Source of the DNA: Sclerodactyla briareus
Lineage: Eukaryota > Echinodermata > Holothuroidea > Dendrochirotida > Sclerodactylidae
DNA: 64,000 bases
Assembly: GCA_026419785.1 (NCBI GenBank)
Contig: JAODTK010000777.1
Coordinates: 142,501-206,500, forward strand
Direction of reading: 5' to 3'
This document shows, piece by piece, positions 1 to 11,639 of this stretch (within the stretch, counting starts at the first letter, position 1; each line of letters begins with the position of its first letter). Position numbers and translations under genes: made by a program. The notes under the pieces were generated by a model. That model saw only the letters and a list, made by a program, of their open reading frames with translations, made no database searches and was not told the DNA's origin.

Positions 1-370
1 CAACAGTTTCGAGGTGAGAATAACGACGTGCAATTTTGGTGTGGGCCTACGTGAGAAAATACCGGTATGACGGATGTTATTGACGACACATCCTACAGCC
101 ATAATCTTGTCAACTGATACATGGTGAGGAAGAGACGTAAGCTTTAACGATCGTACCTGAAAACACCCACACCAAAACAACTATTAGCCATGTCCGTCGG
201 TAACTAGGAGGCAATCATTGCGTTGAATAGTTCTTATGATACAACCTGTCAGGAATACCTGGTCATATTCGTTCCGTAGAACTAACAAAGAAACAGTTGA
301 CGTCATATATATATATATAATATATATATATATAATATTATATATATATATTATATATATATATATATAT

Positions 371-435
<65 letters not shown>

Positions 436-962
436 CCGTCCGAATCTGTCTTTTCATAGTCTTGTCGCATTGTTCTCACAATATAGTAATCACTGCAGAA
501 TATACATCATCTTTAACATGACGAGTTGAGCTGATCACATAGTACCACCTACACATATTTGAGAGAATATACGGGTACGGCAGATGTTACTGATGGCAGC
601 ATCTTACAGCCATAATCTTGGTAACTGATATCGAGAGGGAAGCACTGTGAGGGGGGGGGGGGGGCTAGATCATACTAATAAAAAGACCTTCATACCAAAA
701 TAAATATTCGCCGTGCCGTGATCGTCGATAGCGGATCAACTACAAAGGAATTTTTCCGTTGGAAAGTTCCTATATCACAACCTGAGAGTTACCAGGTCAT
801 CTTGTGGGTCGTTCTGTGATAGCATTTGACGTATTTTGAATCCGTCTTTGCATAGTCTTGTCGCATAATTCTGACAATATAATACTTACTACGGAATGAA
901 CGTAATCTTCAACTGTACGAGTTGCGCTAATCACACGTACCACCTACAGCTATTTGATAGGC
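1..962. repeat. ~0.5-kb diverged tandem duplication
   Basis: Two neighbouring segments (about 50-556 and 565-962) carry the same landmarks in the same order: a cagccataatcttg block, a caacctg...ccaggtcat block, a catagtcttgtcgca block and a final taccacctaca block. The first copy is longer because an (AT)n tract has expanded inside it; the second contains a 14-15-bp G run near 650. No coding potential was seen in either unit. Confidence 0.75.
307..430. repeat. (AT)n microsatellite
   Basis: About 120 bp of almost pure AT dinucleotide with a few AA/TT phase slips. It interrupts the first unit of the tandem duplication and is absent at the equivalent place in the second unit (near 825), so it expanded after the duplication. 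Confidence 0.97.
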
Positions 963-1510
963 TATACCACTGATCAATTTAATCGGGAACGTCTGCATCA
1001 TACACAGCATGTCACAATGATTGTCTGGCACAACACTCAATATTTATGAACGTCTTGTATTGAAAGCACTATCTAACGACGCTAAGTCTGAATTTATCCT
1101 TCTTGGTCTAGACAATAGCTGTCATAAATCGTTCCTAATATTATATCTTCCTGCATAACATTGATGAAATTAGATTAATTCTAATATCCATTCTTAGTTG
1201 CTTCCCGCCTACATATCGGTAAAGCTATGTTGTGTGTCGCTTGCTGAAATATAAAAAAATCAGCCGTCTCCAGCGTAGGCGAAACAATTATGCTGCACTC
1301 TCAGCTCAGAAGGCATTTACATTTACCTTCTATTCTTATGTCTTCTCGTTTACTTCCTACCAGATATCGCGTTGTCTTGTTTATATGTCTTTGTATATGA
1401 CAGAGCTGAATGTAATTAACGAATTACTAACTGTTCGAACAGTCGTACCCTCCATCCTGGTCACCTGGAGACCTTATAAATGGCAGGCGCGTATCGAAAT
1501 ATTTGTCTTG
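963..1510. other. Unassigned AT-rich sequence
   Basis: About 550 bp with no recognisable coding, repeat or splice structure. It lies between the small tandem duplication and the long G tract. Confidence 0.6.
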
Positions 1511-1538
1511 GGGGGGGGGGGGGGGGGGGGGGGGGGGT

Positions 1539-1626
<88 letters not shown>
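1511..1626. repeat. ~115-bp poly-G tract
   Basis: An essentially uninterrupted run of G broken by a single T at about 1538. It could form G-quadruplexes. Runs this long are often mis-sized in assemblies, so the length is unreliable. The open frames it creates are poly-Gly or poly-Pro artefacts. Confidence 0.95.
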
Positions 1627-1628
<2 letters not shown>

Positions 1629-1967
1629 GAGGTCGGAACCCAAAAGAAGTGCGCCCTCGTAATTGGCCTCACGCTCCCTATTGGCAAATAATACATTTCC
1701 TGGCCCCTAGACACATGCTACTGCAATATTTGGTAAATTACAGCTGCAATAACCTCTACGAAATTAAAAAAAAATAAGTTTTTGTGTTAAACATTTATTG
1801 ATCACTTGGGTCATAGGGGTTCTGACCCCCCAACCCCCAACCCCGTGGGTACGCCATGATAGATGGAATGTGCAACATGTGCACTGTTTTACGCATTTCG
1901 AAATTGCTTTCCTCCAACCGGAGCGTTCTTCCGAAGCTTTTTTCTTCTCTTAAAATTGTCTCTAGAA
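1627..1967. other. Unassigned, with a C-rich transposon-end-like patch
   Basis: Mostly unassigned. Near 1,825-1,857 there is a run of C blocks followed by ccgtgggtacgccatgat. This resembles the C-tract/tacgccac terminus seen at 41.5 kb and in many invertebrate DNA-transposon ends. No partner terminus was found. Confidence 0.35.
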
Positions 1968-2089
1968 TACCCTGGTTGATATATGCGTAATATCATATCA
2001 TCGTATTATCATATATTATTATCTCATCGGTCCCGGAAGGCCGGATAATATTGTAGGCAGTTTGCTATTCCACCTACATTTAATGTGCT

Positions 2090-2118
2090 GTTACCATAGT
2101 AACGGTTGCTATGGTAAC
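2090..2118. promoter_or_regulatory. Tandem X-box-like (RFX) palindromes
   Basis: Two adjacent 14-mers, GTTACCATAGTAAC (2,090-2,103) and GTTGCTATGGTAAC (2,105-2,118), fit the RFX X-box pattern GTnnYYATRRnAAC. One is retained perfectly at 13,694-13,707 in copy B and one at 62,871-62,884 in a third copy of the same repeat. The match to the motif is visible; any regulatory function is inference. Confidence 0.45.
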
Positions 2119-2212
2119 AGTTGTGGTGTGTAGGGAACAATCCACTGAGGTACTCTATGATGGGGTACCCACGGGTGCTGGTTGGTCCAGCCACTAGGTG
2201 CATTTGTCCGTT

Positions 2213-2268
2213 CGTGTGTGTGTGCGCATGTGTGTGTGGTGTGTGTGTGCGTGTGTGTGTGTGTGCTA
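2213..2268. repeat. (GT)n microsatellite
   Basis: GT-rich tract with GC interruptions. An equivalent GT tract lies at the matching position in copy B (13,816-13,870) and, weakly, in the third copy near 62,980, so it is an ancestral component of this repeat. Confidence 0.9.
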
Positions 2269-2408
2269 TCGCATGTCTGTCAGATTTTCTATGGTTTTTT
2301 GCAAATATAAAAAGTAATCAAAACAAAGGATTTGGTCCAGCACTTATGCTGAAAACTTCCTGAAATTTCTATGAATATGATGTTTTGGGAACAACTGCTG
2401 TTTTCAGG

Positions 2409-2409
2409 C

Positions 2410-2463
<54 letters not shown>

Positions 2464-2468
2464 ATAAT

Positions 2469-2499
<31 letters not shown>

Positions 2500-2515
2500 A
2501 TATATATATATATAC
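2409..2515. repeat. (AT)n microsatellite
   Basis: About 105 bp of AT dinucleotide. Copy B has only ordinary AT-rich sequence at the matching place (about 14,010-14,030), so the expansion is specific to copy A. Frames across it encode only Ile/Tyr runs. Confidence 0.95.
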
Positions 2516-3049
2516 AATTCGCAACCCTCAAATTTTGGGAGATAGAAAACAACTTAAACGTTTCACATTTTCAGGCTGTCGATGAGATCCTGCAAATCCA
2601 GGGATTGACTTCTTGTTATCGTTGCTATTATTTTTTATTAAATTCCAACACATGTTATTGCTTTACAAAATAGAGATTACTGTGAGGTGGACTACATTTC
2701 ATTTTTTTCATTTGACCGTTGTGCGACATTCTGCGCGACATTCCGTCAGCGTGGAAAGCTGTTTTGTCTTTGTTTGTTTTTAAAATAAGTAGCTTTTACT
2801 CGGTGGTAAACAGTAGTGTGATACCTCAAGAACCAACAACATACGCAAATGAAGAAGTGGACGACTGTCCTACATTCTGGCGATCTCATAGGTGAGAGTG
2901 TGTTTCTGAAATCATGTGAACCAATTTACACCGTTGTGACATTCGCCAATCACTGAACTACTTGGGACAATTTCATTGAGTTGCGTAAGAAGGGATTTTC
3001 TTAGTGGGGTGCTGAACTTTGAGGAAGTATATGGGGAAGAGGTCTAAGG

Positions 3050-3735
3050 CAGGGGTTCCCAACCTGTGGTACGCGTACCACAGTGGTACATTTGGATTTT
3101 CACGGTGGTACGCGGCTGGTCCAAATCGCGTGTGGCTCCATTTTTCTCTTGCATTCTATTTTATTCTCCCTCATGCATCAAGCGGCTGTGCGCTGGCAGC
3201 TATTTGTTTTCTGCCATTGTTCACTTAACACATAAAGTCAGCAATATTAATTAGCAAAAAATGACGAGCTTGACAGAAATTTGACTTCTAATGATGCTAA
3301 AATTGCACCAGATTGCATATGAGGGTACTTAATTATTAAAAAAAATGACAGGGGGAGGAAGATACCCCCTCACATGAACCCCTTCCCCTCCTCGTCCACA
3401 ATCTGGGCGATGCTTGTCGGCGATGGGTGTTCATCAAGAACATCCCTCTCATCGACTGGAGCTGGGAAAATCTTTTTCTGATGAAATGTTTCTGATCATA
3501 CAAAATTTCAGAACAAGGAATGCCAATTTAGAGATAGTTTCAAAGCAGAAAAAAAAAAAACGTTCCGAGATGCAATCTCCTTGCATCTGGGAGCCTTTTG
3601 GTGCCAAAAAATACTTGTACGATCCGCGCCAACCTATGGTGGCGCTCCGCTTAGATAGTTAAAAATCCAGTGGTACTCAGTGGCACCACGAAAATGTGAA
3701 ATGGAACCCCAGTTGGAAAAGGTTGGGAAACCCTG
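3050..3735. mobile_element. Non-autonomous hAT-type DNA transposon (686 bp)
   Basis: The terminal inverted repeats are CAGGGGTTCCCAACC at the left and the complement of CAGGGTTTCCCAACC at the right (14 of 15 match). They are flanked by a perfect 8-bp target-site duplication, GTCTAAGG (3,042-3,049 and 3,736-3,743). Copy B has one uninterrupted site, ggtctaaaggg, near 14,550, which acts as the empty allele. An 8-bp duplication and CAGGG termini are hallmarks of the hAT superfamily. No transposase domain is visible; an 82-codon frame at 3,414-3,662 has no recognised motif. Sequence near 3,570-3,655 recurs at 31.2 kb and, inverted, at 39.3 kb. Confidence 0.93.
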
Positions 3736-3743
3736 GTCTAAGG

Positions 3744-3975
3744 GGAGGGGTGCATTCCTAGATGCATTGATCGCAATTTGGTGTAATACAGCACACCTAA
3801 ACACCTGCGCTGTTTTTGCTTTGATGACCCAATGTGTTGTAAACAAAGGACAGTTAGTTCTCTTCTTTGGGGGATTGGGTCGAATCCCGCCTTCTGCAGA
3901 CACAGGGTTCCCCATGTTGAAATGGGAATATGAAGAGGGCGTTGTCATAGTCACACATCTAAAATACTCGGATCA
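3744..3975. repeat. Dispersed repeat with B-box-like motif
   Basis: This block is shared with 14,556-14,770 (duplicate), 28,265-28,400 (inside LINE 3' sequence) and 31,690-31,930. Its common core is a cagttagttctcttcttt segment. In three copies this is followed by gggtcgaatcccgcc, which resembles the Pol III internal B box. A tRNA-derived SINE or a LINE 3' untranslated segment are both possible; no clear A box was found. Confidence 0.55.
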
Positions 3976-4079
3976 CTGAAAGAGTAACGTTTGATTACCC
4001 ACAATCGCCTAGTATATGGCAGGAAAATGAAAGAGCCCCGTACCCATGACATATAAAACATCGTAAAGTTCTCGTTGTA

Positions 4080-6750
4080 GAGCTAGCATCGCTGGCACAC
4101 TTAATGAAGTCTGTGTCGAAGTTTCATGTGAAATCCATTCGCCCCGGAGTGGCGATTGTCTATTAAGAAATCTTATTTTTTCACACGAAGAACATGCCTC
4201 ATTCCGTGAGAAAGTTCTGTGCCACTCGGAAAGAAGCTGCGCGGAAGGTAGATTAGTCTGATATTTTAGTAGTTTAATCAGATGCAGACAAGTAGATTTG
4301 ACAACGTCGTTCGAAATGAACAGCAACTTCCGTTCCTGAGCAGAGGAAAGGTCACGTTACTAGGTTACTAATTGTCAATGTGTTCGCTTCGAAATTCCTA
4401 ATTAAATTCATGTATTATTTACGCGTTGTTTTCTAGCCGTCCCTCCCGCGGCAAACCACTCGATTCCCTCTAGTGATATATATGCTTTGCACGTCACAGG
4501 ATCCCCTGACTCATGAACTCACAGACCGACAAAATCATTCCGCAAACCTGTTTCTCTCATTATTGATTCGAGTATATACTGGTACTGCATGAAATGTTAT
4601 TAATGCGGTCGAAAGCGGAAATATGTTTGGTTTAAACACCCACTAGATTGCTAGAAATACCACATCCTAAGTGTTTAATAGCCTTGAAATATGGATATCC
4701 TGCCTGTATTTTTGTCAATGAGAAAATGTTCGGTCCATGAAAAATGGAATAGTGGCCTACGTAGCAGATGAAATGTTACAAGAATCTTGACTTGTGATTG
4801 TGGTAGTAAACACCAATGTAAAGCCTCGAAATAATTGATCGACAAAAGACGACAAGTGAAGAAGACATGGAAGAGGACTGTCGTACATCCTGACGATCCC
4901 ATAGGTGAGAGTGTCTCTAAAATCATGTTGACCAATTAACACAGCCTTGACAGTTGCCAATCACTGAACGACTTGGGAAAATTTTATTGACTAAATCGAA
5001 CATCTAGTTCATTTGCAGGCACTAACACTAAAAACTGAAATGCTTCGTCTTGTACTCTGTCACCTAGATGGAATGGATTTCTGTGGTTCTTCCTCAACAC
5101 ATGAAATTGTCTACAATACGTGCGGTGACTTCGAATATAAAAGCTGAGTGCGTACATTGTATCATATCACGAGAGTAGTCGTAATTAATCCAGTGCAATT
5201 GCAGTGTTCTGTAAGACGCTTTTCTGATTTTCGTATTTCGAATCAAGACACCAAGAAGTTGTTTTCGGACATGAGATGCACAAAATGAGGTCTGTGTAAA
5301 AGTTCCATGCGACATCCATAGCCCGGATTTAGCGATTGTCTACACGTAGAACATGCTTCATTCCATGTGGATGTTCTGTGCCACTCAGAAAGGAGCTGCT
5401 CGGATCGTGGATACAGTCTGATATTTCAATCAGACAAGTAGATTTGACAATGTTGTTTTTGAATAACAGCAACCTCCGTTTCTGATCAGAGGGAATGTCA
5501 CGTCGCCACAAAGTCGTCATGTCTTCACTACGAAATTCCAGATTAAATTCATGTGCTATTTATGTTTGTTTCTGGCCGTCCCTCTCGACAACCGCTCGAT
5601 TCCCGCAAGTTAATAAAACCCTCCGCACGTCACGGGATCCCTTATCTTCATAAATCCACAAACCGACGAATCCATTCCGCAAGCCTGTTTCTCTCATTAT
5701 TGATTCCAGTATCCACCGTTACTGTACTGAATGTGAGGACATTGGTTCGATTGAGTCATAAGGTGATGTTATCGAATAATGTTAGTAATTAATTCCATTC
5801 AAATTAAGGTGGGGTTTTCTTTCGAATTCACATGACCACATGCAATCGACAGAAAATAGTCAGTATCTCCATACTGGTAAAAATTGCATCTACATTCGAT
5901 TTTGTGTTATTAGAGAAACGTACATGTATGTTTCTCTAATAACACAAAATCGAATGTAGAAAAACGTAATTCGATTGGAAAAAGTGATGCAATTTTTAAC
6001 ATTATGGATGACACTCAGACTGCTGAGTTCTAATTCCGGTATAACACCTACTGCTGTATGAGCCTAATATACTCTAGTTACTAGCACCATTAACATTGGA
6101 GCAGCTGAAATCCATTCTCGTTTTGAAAGAGCCCTCTCCTCCATTCTTTACGGTATGGACGCCTAGTTTACTACTTTTTCTACTGCCTGAAGTGAAAAAA
6201 GGGGGGTAGAGGTACGTTTATTTTGAGGAGCGTCGCATTCAAAATGATCCAGTGACGGTTATGATTTCCAATTTAGCTGAATGCCGCCTGGTATTCTCCC
6301 AATGTTGAAATGGGAATATGATCGATTCCAGTATTTACTGGTACTGTGCTGAATGTGGAGACATTAGTTCGATTGAGCATAAGGTGATATTATCGAATAA
6401 TGTTGTTAATGTGGTTTCAAATTGAGGTGGGGTTTTCTTTCGAATTCACATGCCCACATGCAATTGACGATTTGGAGAGAGAAAATAGTCAATATCTGCA
6501 AGACACTCATTCAGGCTGCTGAATTCTAATTCTGGTATAACATGCCTACTGCTGTATGAGCCTAATATACTCTAGTTACTAGCACCATTAACATTGGAGC
6601 AGCTGAAATCCATTCTCGTTTTGAAGGAGCCTTCTCCTCCCTTCTTTCACGATATGGATGTCTATTCTATCGCCTGAAGTGAAGAGGGGGTAGAGATACT
6701 TTTATTCTGAGGAGCGTTTAAGCTTTCCAGTTTAGCTGACTGTTTTCCTG
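4080..6750. repeat. Array of ~550-1150-bp diverged units, copy A
   Basis: Related units occur at about 4,080-4,640, 5,270-5,870 and 6,325-6,750. Shared landmarks are gcgattgtcta, an agaacatgc block, the cagtctgatat/tcagacaagtagattt block, a cgattccc block beside ctctcgg, a gattccagtata block and a final gcagctgaaatccattctcg block. Copy B carries a matching array with an extra unit. Frames are broken throughout and no protein was recognised. The conserved cgttcgattccc stretch resembles a Pol III B box but has no partner A box. Confidence 0.7.
5868..6008. mobile_element. Palindromic MITE/foldback element (~140 bp)
   Basis: A 31-bp perfect inverted repeat (5,889-5,919 and 5,930-5,960) surrounds a short loop containing tacatgta. 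Outer arms continue the symmetry: the 23-bp ends at 5,868 and 6,008 match at 21 positions. TA dinucleotides sit near both ends, as expected for Tc1/mariner-type insertion, but the exact termini are uncertain. The equivalent places at 6,490 and 16,660 lack it, so it inserted after duplication of the units. Confidence 0.8.
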
Positions 6751-7540
6751 TTCTGGGGTGTGATCTGCAACCGCATGTCGACTAATTTACTGAGCTGTGG
6801 ATCGGACATGAATGCTGTCATTGGTGTATAGGTTCCCGAAATGATCATCAGAAATTTCCAGATTTTACCACGGACATGTATTAGTTTGAAGGACGTAGAA
6901 GTTCGTACGAAGTTCGTATACGATTACGCCATCGATGATTTGATTCTTCCTATCAGCAACATTATTATCAAAACTGGTCCCCATAGGCTACGTTGATTGA
7001 ACTGTGGCCTCGTAACGTGCACACAAACCTAGCATATCATCGTTTCGATAGGCATTTCATAGGACAGAGAAGTACATACCAGGCTATAGTCAGGCGTGTG
7101 GTCAGCCTTCCCATGTGTCAGGGAAGCATCAATAAACTTTTGCCTTCTATTACTCTGTACATAATAGAGAAAATAAAACAAATAGTGTCACGATCTTATG
7201 TAGCGCATCACCCCGAAGGTTCAATGCACTTCTAGCGAAGCATCATACCCTGATCATCGGTGCTGATGAAGCTGATGAAGACCGTGCCCACACCCAAGGG
7301 ACACGATCGCTCACGATCACCACACTCTGTGGCAGCCCGCTACGGCGCCACCATCCGTACCTCAAGTGGTCCCTAACTAGCACCTGGATAGAGAGGAGCA
7401 TGTAGAGAGGTAGTTTTCTTGTCTAAACTGGTACTACAGTCACCAATCACTGCATAGGGGACAGCACAAAACAGGCAAAAGTTTAACAAAGAGTTCTTAG
7501 CCAAAAGGACCATTTGAAGACATCGGTATTAGCAGCCACA
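6751..7540. other. Duplicated non-coding sequence (copy A)
   Basis: This stretch pairs with 18,030-19,390 in copy B. B carries about 550 extra bases (18,400-18,955). The block gatgaagctgatgaagaccgtgcc is kept in both copies. Short open frames here are not conserved between copies, which argues against coding function. Confidence 0.6.
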
Positions 7541-9545
7541 TGTCTATAAAAATTTTTTATGCCTATTTTCTGACCTATAATGATGAACGTATTCAATGGT
7601 TATTCTGTGACTCCACGAGATCAGGAACCGGTCAAGCCAACTTCTTGTTAGTGGATTTACAGAACAGCTTTATTCGTACATTGATTGCGCCTTCTCTCCT
7701 CGAACAGTATGCAGCAAATGTTGCAGAAGCCTTGTGACGCTAGTTGACTAGCGGGCGTCCTTGCGAACAAATCTGGCTGTTTTGCGCTGACGTTTTTTTC
7801 CAGCTATTCAACGTTAAGGGCTGTGTATGCGTCCTAAACCCAAGGACAATCGGTGACTATCACAGTCACGAGGATGTCTTCTGATCTGTTGGAACCTTGT
7901 AAAGCCTTACTAACTGCATTGTTCATATGCAGATTTGACCATGAGAGCTTTGATGTGACAGTAACTCCAGACAGAAGTCCTCTTTCACCGGTTCAAAAGC
8001 AGTGTTGTCTATTACAAATTAGCATGGGACAACTTGCATCTCAATGGTAACAACCAGAGTTTTCGGAACCAGAATTTAATGCCTTCATTGCGGGTTGGTC
8101 AATGGCGAGTTATTCGGGTGATTAAATATATGGACAGCTAGGGTACGTTACTTAGAAAGGACCTATCCGCTCTGTCCTCAACAAAAATACCTGTCATTGC
8201 TGGGTTGGAGGAAAGGTACCAATATGAAATGGTGGCATGCATGTCATGACTCGCCTTCGTGATGAGCATCTTGTTATATTAGTTGTGAAAAATAAGTATG
8301 GCGAGGATTCCCACCTCCCAGGCTACAAACGACATAGGGAGTTAATGGCATGTTGTAGATGACAAATTAGTTATAAGATTTAGGCCTAAAACTGGACTAT
8401 TTTCTGCATCATAATTTATCCCCACCGAAGTTTTGCCCCTCCCCAAATCTGTTAAGTGTGGCTACATGCCTGCCTCTTCACGCGATGCCTTTTTGACTGG
8501 AGGGCAATTCAGTTTTGCTTAATACAGAGAATATGTCGCTGTAAGCTTGGCAGTGGGAATTTATGCTGAAGATGTTCATGGTGAGAGGATGCCTCACCCT
8601 AAAGGGAATGCATCCTCTCACCTAATGATAGGGTTCCCATTTCGTAAATACCATATGTTTGTAATGTTAAGTTAGAAAAAAAAAAAAACTTAAATAAGAT
8701 TTGCTGTATTACAATTGTCTTAGTGTTAAAACAACCAATCAAAATTTTGGGATTTTCTAACATGGAAAGTAAATATTACGCTGACGTACATGTCAGCAAA
8801 AAAAAAACTCATGGAGGTTTGAAAAAACAGAAACTAAATAAGATTTGTTTGTGATTTTGCGGACATGTACTGTTTAAGAACCCGTGAGACGCACAGTCCA
8901 GAGTGCCCATACTCACACACCTTGAATGGTGGTGTGCCCACCAGGCTGTGCCACCACTGGAAAGGGTCAGTATTTCAGCTTTGAGTTGTGACCACACCAA
9001 AGAGTAGAGCGTAGGTAGAGTTTATAGGCTGTACTGTTAGGCTTAGCCACCATTGACTGACATGCCACGCCGAAAAGTTTCAGTGTGACTACGCCATACA
9101 TCATGTTGTCCACAAATGGCCAGTGTCAACACATTATGTAACAAAATTATGACCGGAACCGATCAGCAAGTACAAGCTAGCCTATTCATTCACTCACAAC
9201 CTATATTCTAGACACATATTACCAATATCTATAGGCCGAAGTAGGCTAGATAAACCAGATATAAATTTGTTTGACCTAGGATAGAATAATGGAACCGGAT
9301 TTTAATACTAATTTAGCTCCCAATAGCCTAGTAATTCTATTATCCAATTGAACAAAGTTCCTTCAATACCCTAGTTACATCTGCATAGTGATTAAATACT
9401 GCATTGCAGAACAGGTTTGTGGATTGTGATTATGAAAGAGGACAGCGACTGTGTTTTTGTTATGTAGCCTATGCCTAATTAAGTTTGCAGGAATGGGGGC
9501 CTAAGCCTATGTACCAGGCACAGAACATGAATCATGATAAAGTCG
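7541..9545. other. ~2-kb segment present only in copy A
   Basis: Copy B runs directly from the atgtctataa block (about 19,380) to the gacctagcccacg block (about 19,410), whereas copy A has about 2 kb between the same landmarks. This is either an insertion in A or a deletion in B; no target-site duplication or terminal repeats were found. It contains a perfect 13-bp hairpin (8,580-8,592/8,610-8,622) and no recognised gene. Confidence 0.65.
8580..8622. repeat. Perfect 13-bp stem-loop
   Basis: GGTGAGAGGATGC at 8,580-8,592 pairs perfectly with 8,610-8,622 around a 17-base loop. It lies inside the segment unique to copy A. Transcription and role are unknown. Confidence 0.8.
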
Positions 9546-11630
9546 CGACGCTAGGAACCTAGCCCACGTTAGGCCTTGTAAAGGAGGAGCCTAACGAACC
9601 TTTTCTTTACTCTACTAGCCTGATACTAGTACGTACTTTGCCGTACGTTACCTACCCATAAAAAGTGTAATATGACCCGCTTCATAAATTTAAACATTCA
9701 AATGAATGCACTCGTCTGACAGAGGAGAACTACTTCATGACTGCTATCACAATGCATGTGCGTGCAACGCGAACGACTGTGCAAATGACAGTATGGTTGG
9801 TTTGTTGCATAGGTTGTAATGTTTCCGGAAACAGACCTGAACAGTCGGATCTGTGTTGTTACCTTCGTTGACCCTGGGTCTTGTTTTGGTGACGTCAGAA
9901 ATCACGTAATTCGCCGCATAAAATCTCTTTTCGCCCAAAATAAACTTTTCCATAATTACAAACGTCCCATAGTCCTTTGAACGTATTAGACAGGTTTATT
10001 CCATGCGTTACACGCAAAGAGGGCGCGCTCCTGGCAACACAGTGAAAGTGACGTTTCAAATCATTACTCAAAAACACTTATGAAAACCTATGAGGCGTTC
10101 CACCAAAGCTTTCGTGGTTGTTTGCCACCTTCGGTGGATTCCGGGAAAACTGGGCGTCTTCCAGACCTGTTACGTGGACTCGAACTCTTAACCTGCGGAT
10201 TACGAGCTGGACAGCCTCTCAAACCTCTCACAAAGTTGGATATCAGTCTGATATGGTCACTAAGGACTCCCGGTGAACTGAATCATCGCGCGGGGTGACG
10301 TTCCCCCAGTCACGACTATGACTGAATACAGAATTGTGACAGATTGTTCTTCAAACTACATTTCAAATACCCAAGTGAGCAGTAGAAAGATGGCCCAGCC
10401 GTAAACACTATTATAAAAAAATATAGAAAAAAAACCCCGAATAGATGCATTGCCGGTTTTTTTTTTTGGGGGGGGGGGAGAGTGTGTTGTGGCTGTCGAA
10501 AAACTCTCAGGTACTTTTAGAGAAATTGTGAACAAGATGTTACTAACCTATGAACATTTCTAACATGATATATTTGAAGGTAGGGAGAGAGTTTAGGTTG
10601 GTAATAATTCATTACCGGATACAACTAGTGTTGTGCCAGACTTGCGTGTGTGATTTTTCCAGAATCCATGCGTGTTTTTGTGTATGTACTGACGCTCCCT
10701 AAATCAATGAAGAGGCTTGGAATACCGTCAACGAATAATAATAAGGCCGTTTACACAGGATTCAAACGACAAAATTCTTATTATTACTCGTTATATGAAC
10801 TAAGTCTATACATTGAACATATCTACCGTGTATCGGCATCGAGTTCGATATAAAAAGACGATTTTTCATCGTGATGCTTGCAAACGTCGCTTTGCCCTTT
10901 CGCCGGTTGCTCCCAGACGACGAGACTCTTCGATATTGACGCTGTGTTTAGCTAAATAAAACAAACGGAAGGATAAAACGACGCCAACAATTTAACGAGT
11001 TGAACTGGAGAGGCACCTACGTCGGGAAAAATTTTTTTTTAAAACCAACAGAACAAGCCAGGCGTCGAAAATTATAACCGGTTATATAGGTTGGGCTTCA
11101 CATCAATAAGTGAGGATATTTTTACCTCAGAGACGATATATTTGGTAAAAAAATCTGATTCTGTGGAACATAAGTGCATTCAATCTTTAAGCTAATTCTA
11201 GTAGTAACCCAGGTTCAGGTTGCAAAATCGTCAATAATTTTGCTTCATGGGATCTGTAGCTATATCAGATTCGTGTAACAGTTTATCTCCATTTATGTGC
11301 GCGTGTTGTTGATCATTACCATAGTAACGTCCACCCTAGCAACCTAATTCTGTCATTCTTGCGTAAACGAGATTGTCCAATTAGAAATATTATTCTGTTG
11401 CCAGAGCGAAAAAATATCCCTCCTCCCAGGAGAAGGGTTATATATATAATAGATCACTGCGAACTATAAAATTATATTTATAGAAGTATTCGTCGCTCTC
11501 TCGAATACAGTAAAACCATTTTCGCATGTCTGGCTCTTGAACAATATAATCGATCCCACATGGGGGGATCAGGCTCATTCTTAGTATGTCTGTTAATTAA
11601 ATGAGCGCACGAAGCATACTGTCTCGGGGT
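9546..11630. other. Duplicated non-coding sequence (copy A)
   Basis: This stretch pairs with 19,400-20,655 and 24,312-25,010 in copy B; the pairing is broken by the 3.65-kb extra block in B. It includes a degenerate tRNA-like block and, at 11,315-11,328, another X-box-like 14-mer (ATTACCATAGTAAC). Open frames are short and not conserved between copies. Confidence 0.55.
10160..10240 (-). repeat. Degenerate tRNA-like / SINE-head sequence
   Basis: On the minus strand the segment reads ctcgtaatccgcaggtt followed by gagttcgagtcc, resembling an anticodon-loop-to-T-arm region with a Pol III B box (GTTCGAGTCC, near 10,177-10,186). The anticodon stem does not pair, and no good A box or acceptor stem is visible. 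It is therefore a pseudo-tRNA or the head of a tRNA-derived SINE. The copy at 20,000-20,040 is further degraded. Confidence 0.4.
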
Positions 11631-11639
11631 CGGGTCGAA

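Noticed and set aside
236-529. 97-codon Ile/Tyr-rich frame
   Set aside because: It is a translation of the (AT)n microsatellite; the same applies to frames at 2,371-2,673.
1232-1714. Overlapping frames encoding poly-Gly or poly-Pro proteins on both strands
   Set aside because: They exist only because of the 115-bp G tract; flanking sequence has no coding signal.
10160-10240. Functional tRNA gene
   Set aside because: A B box and part of an anticodon-like loop are visible, but the anticodon stem does not pair and the acceptor stem and A box are missing.
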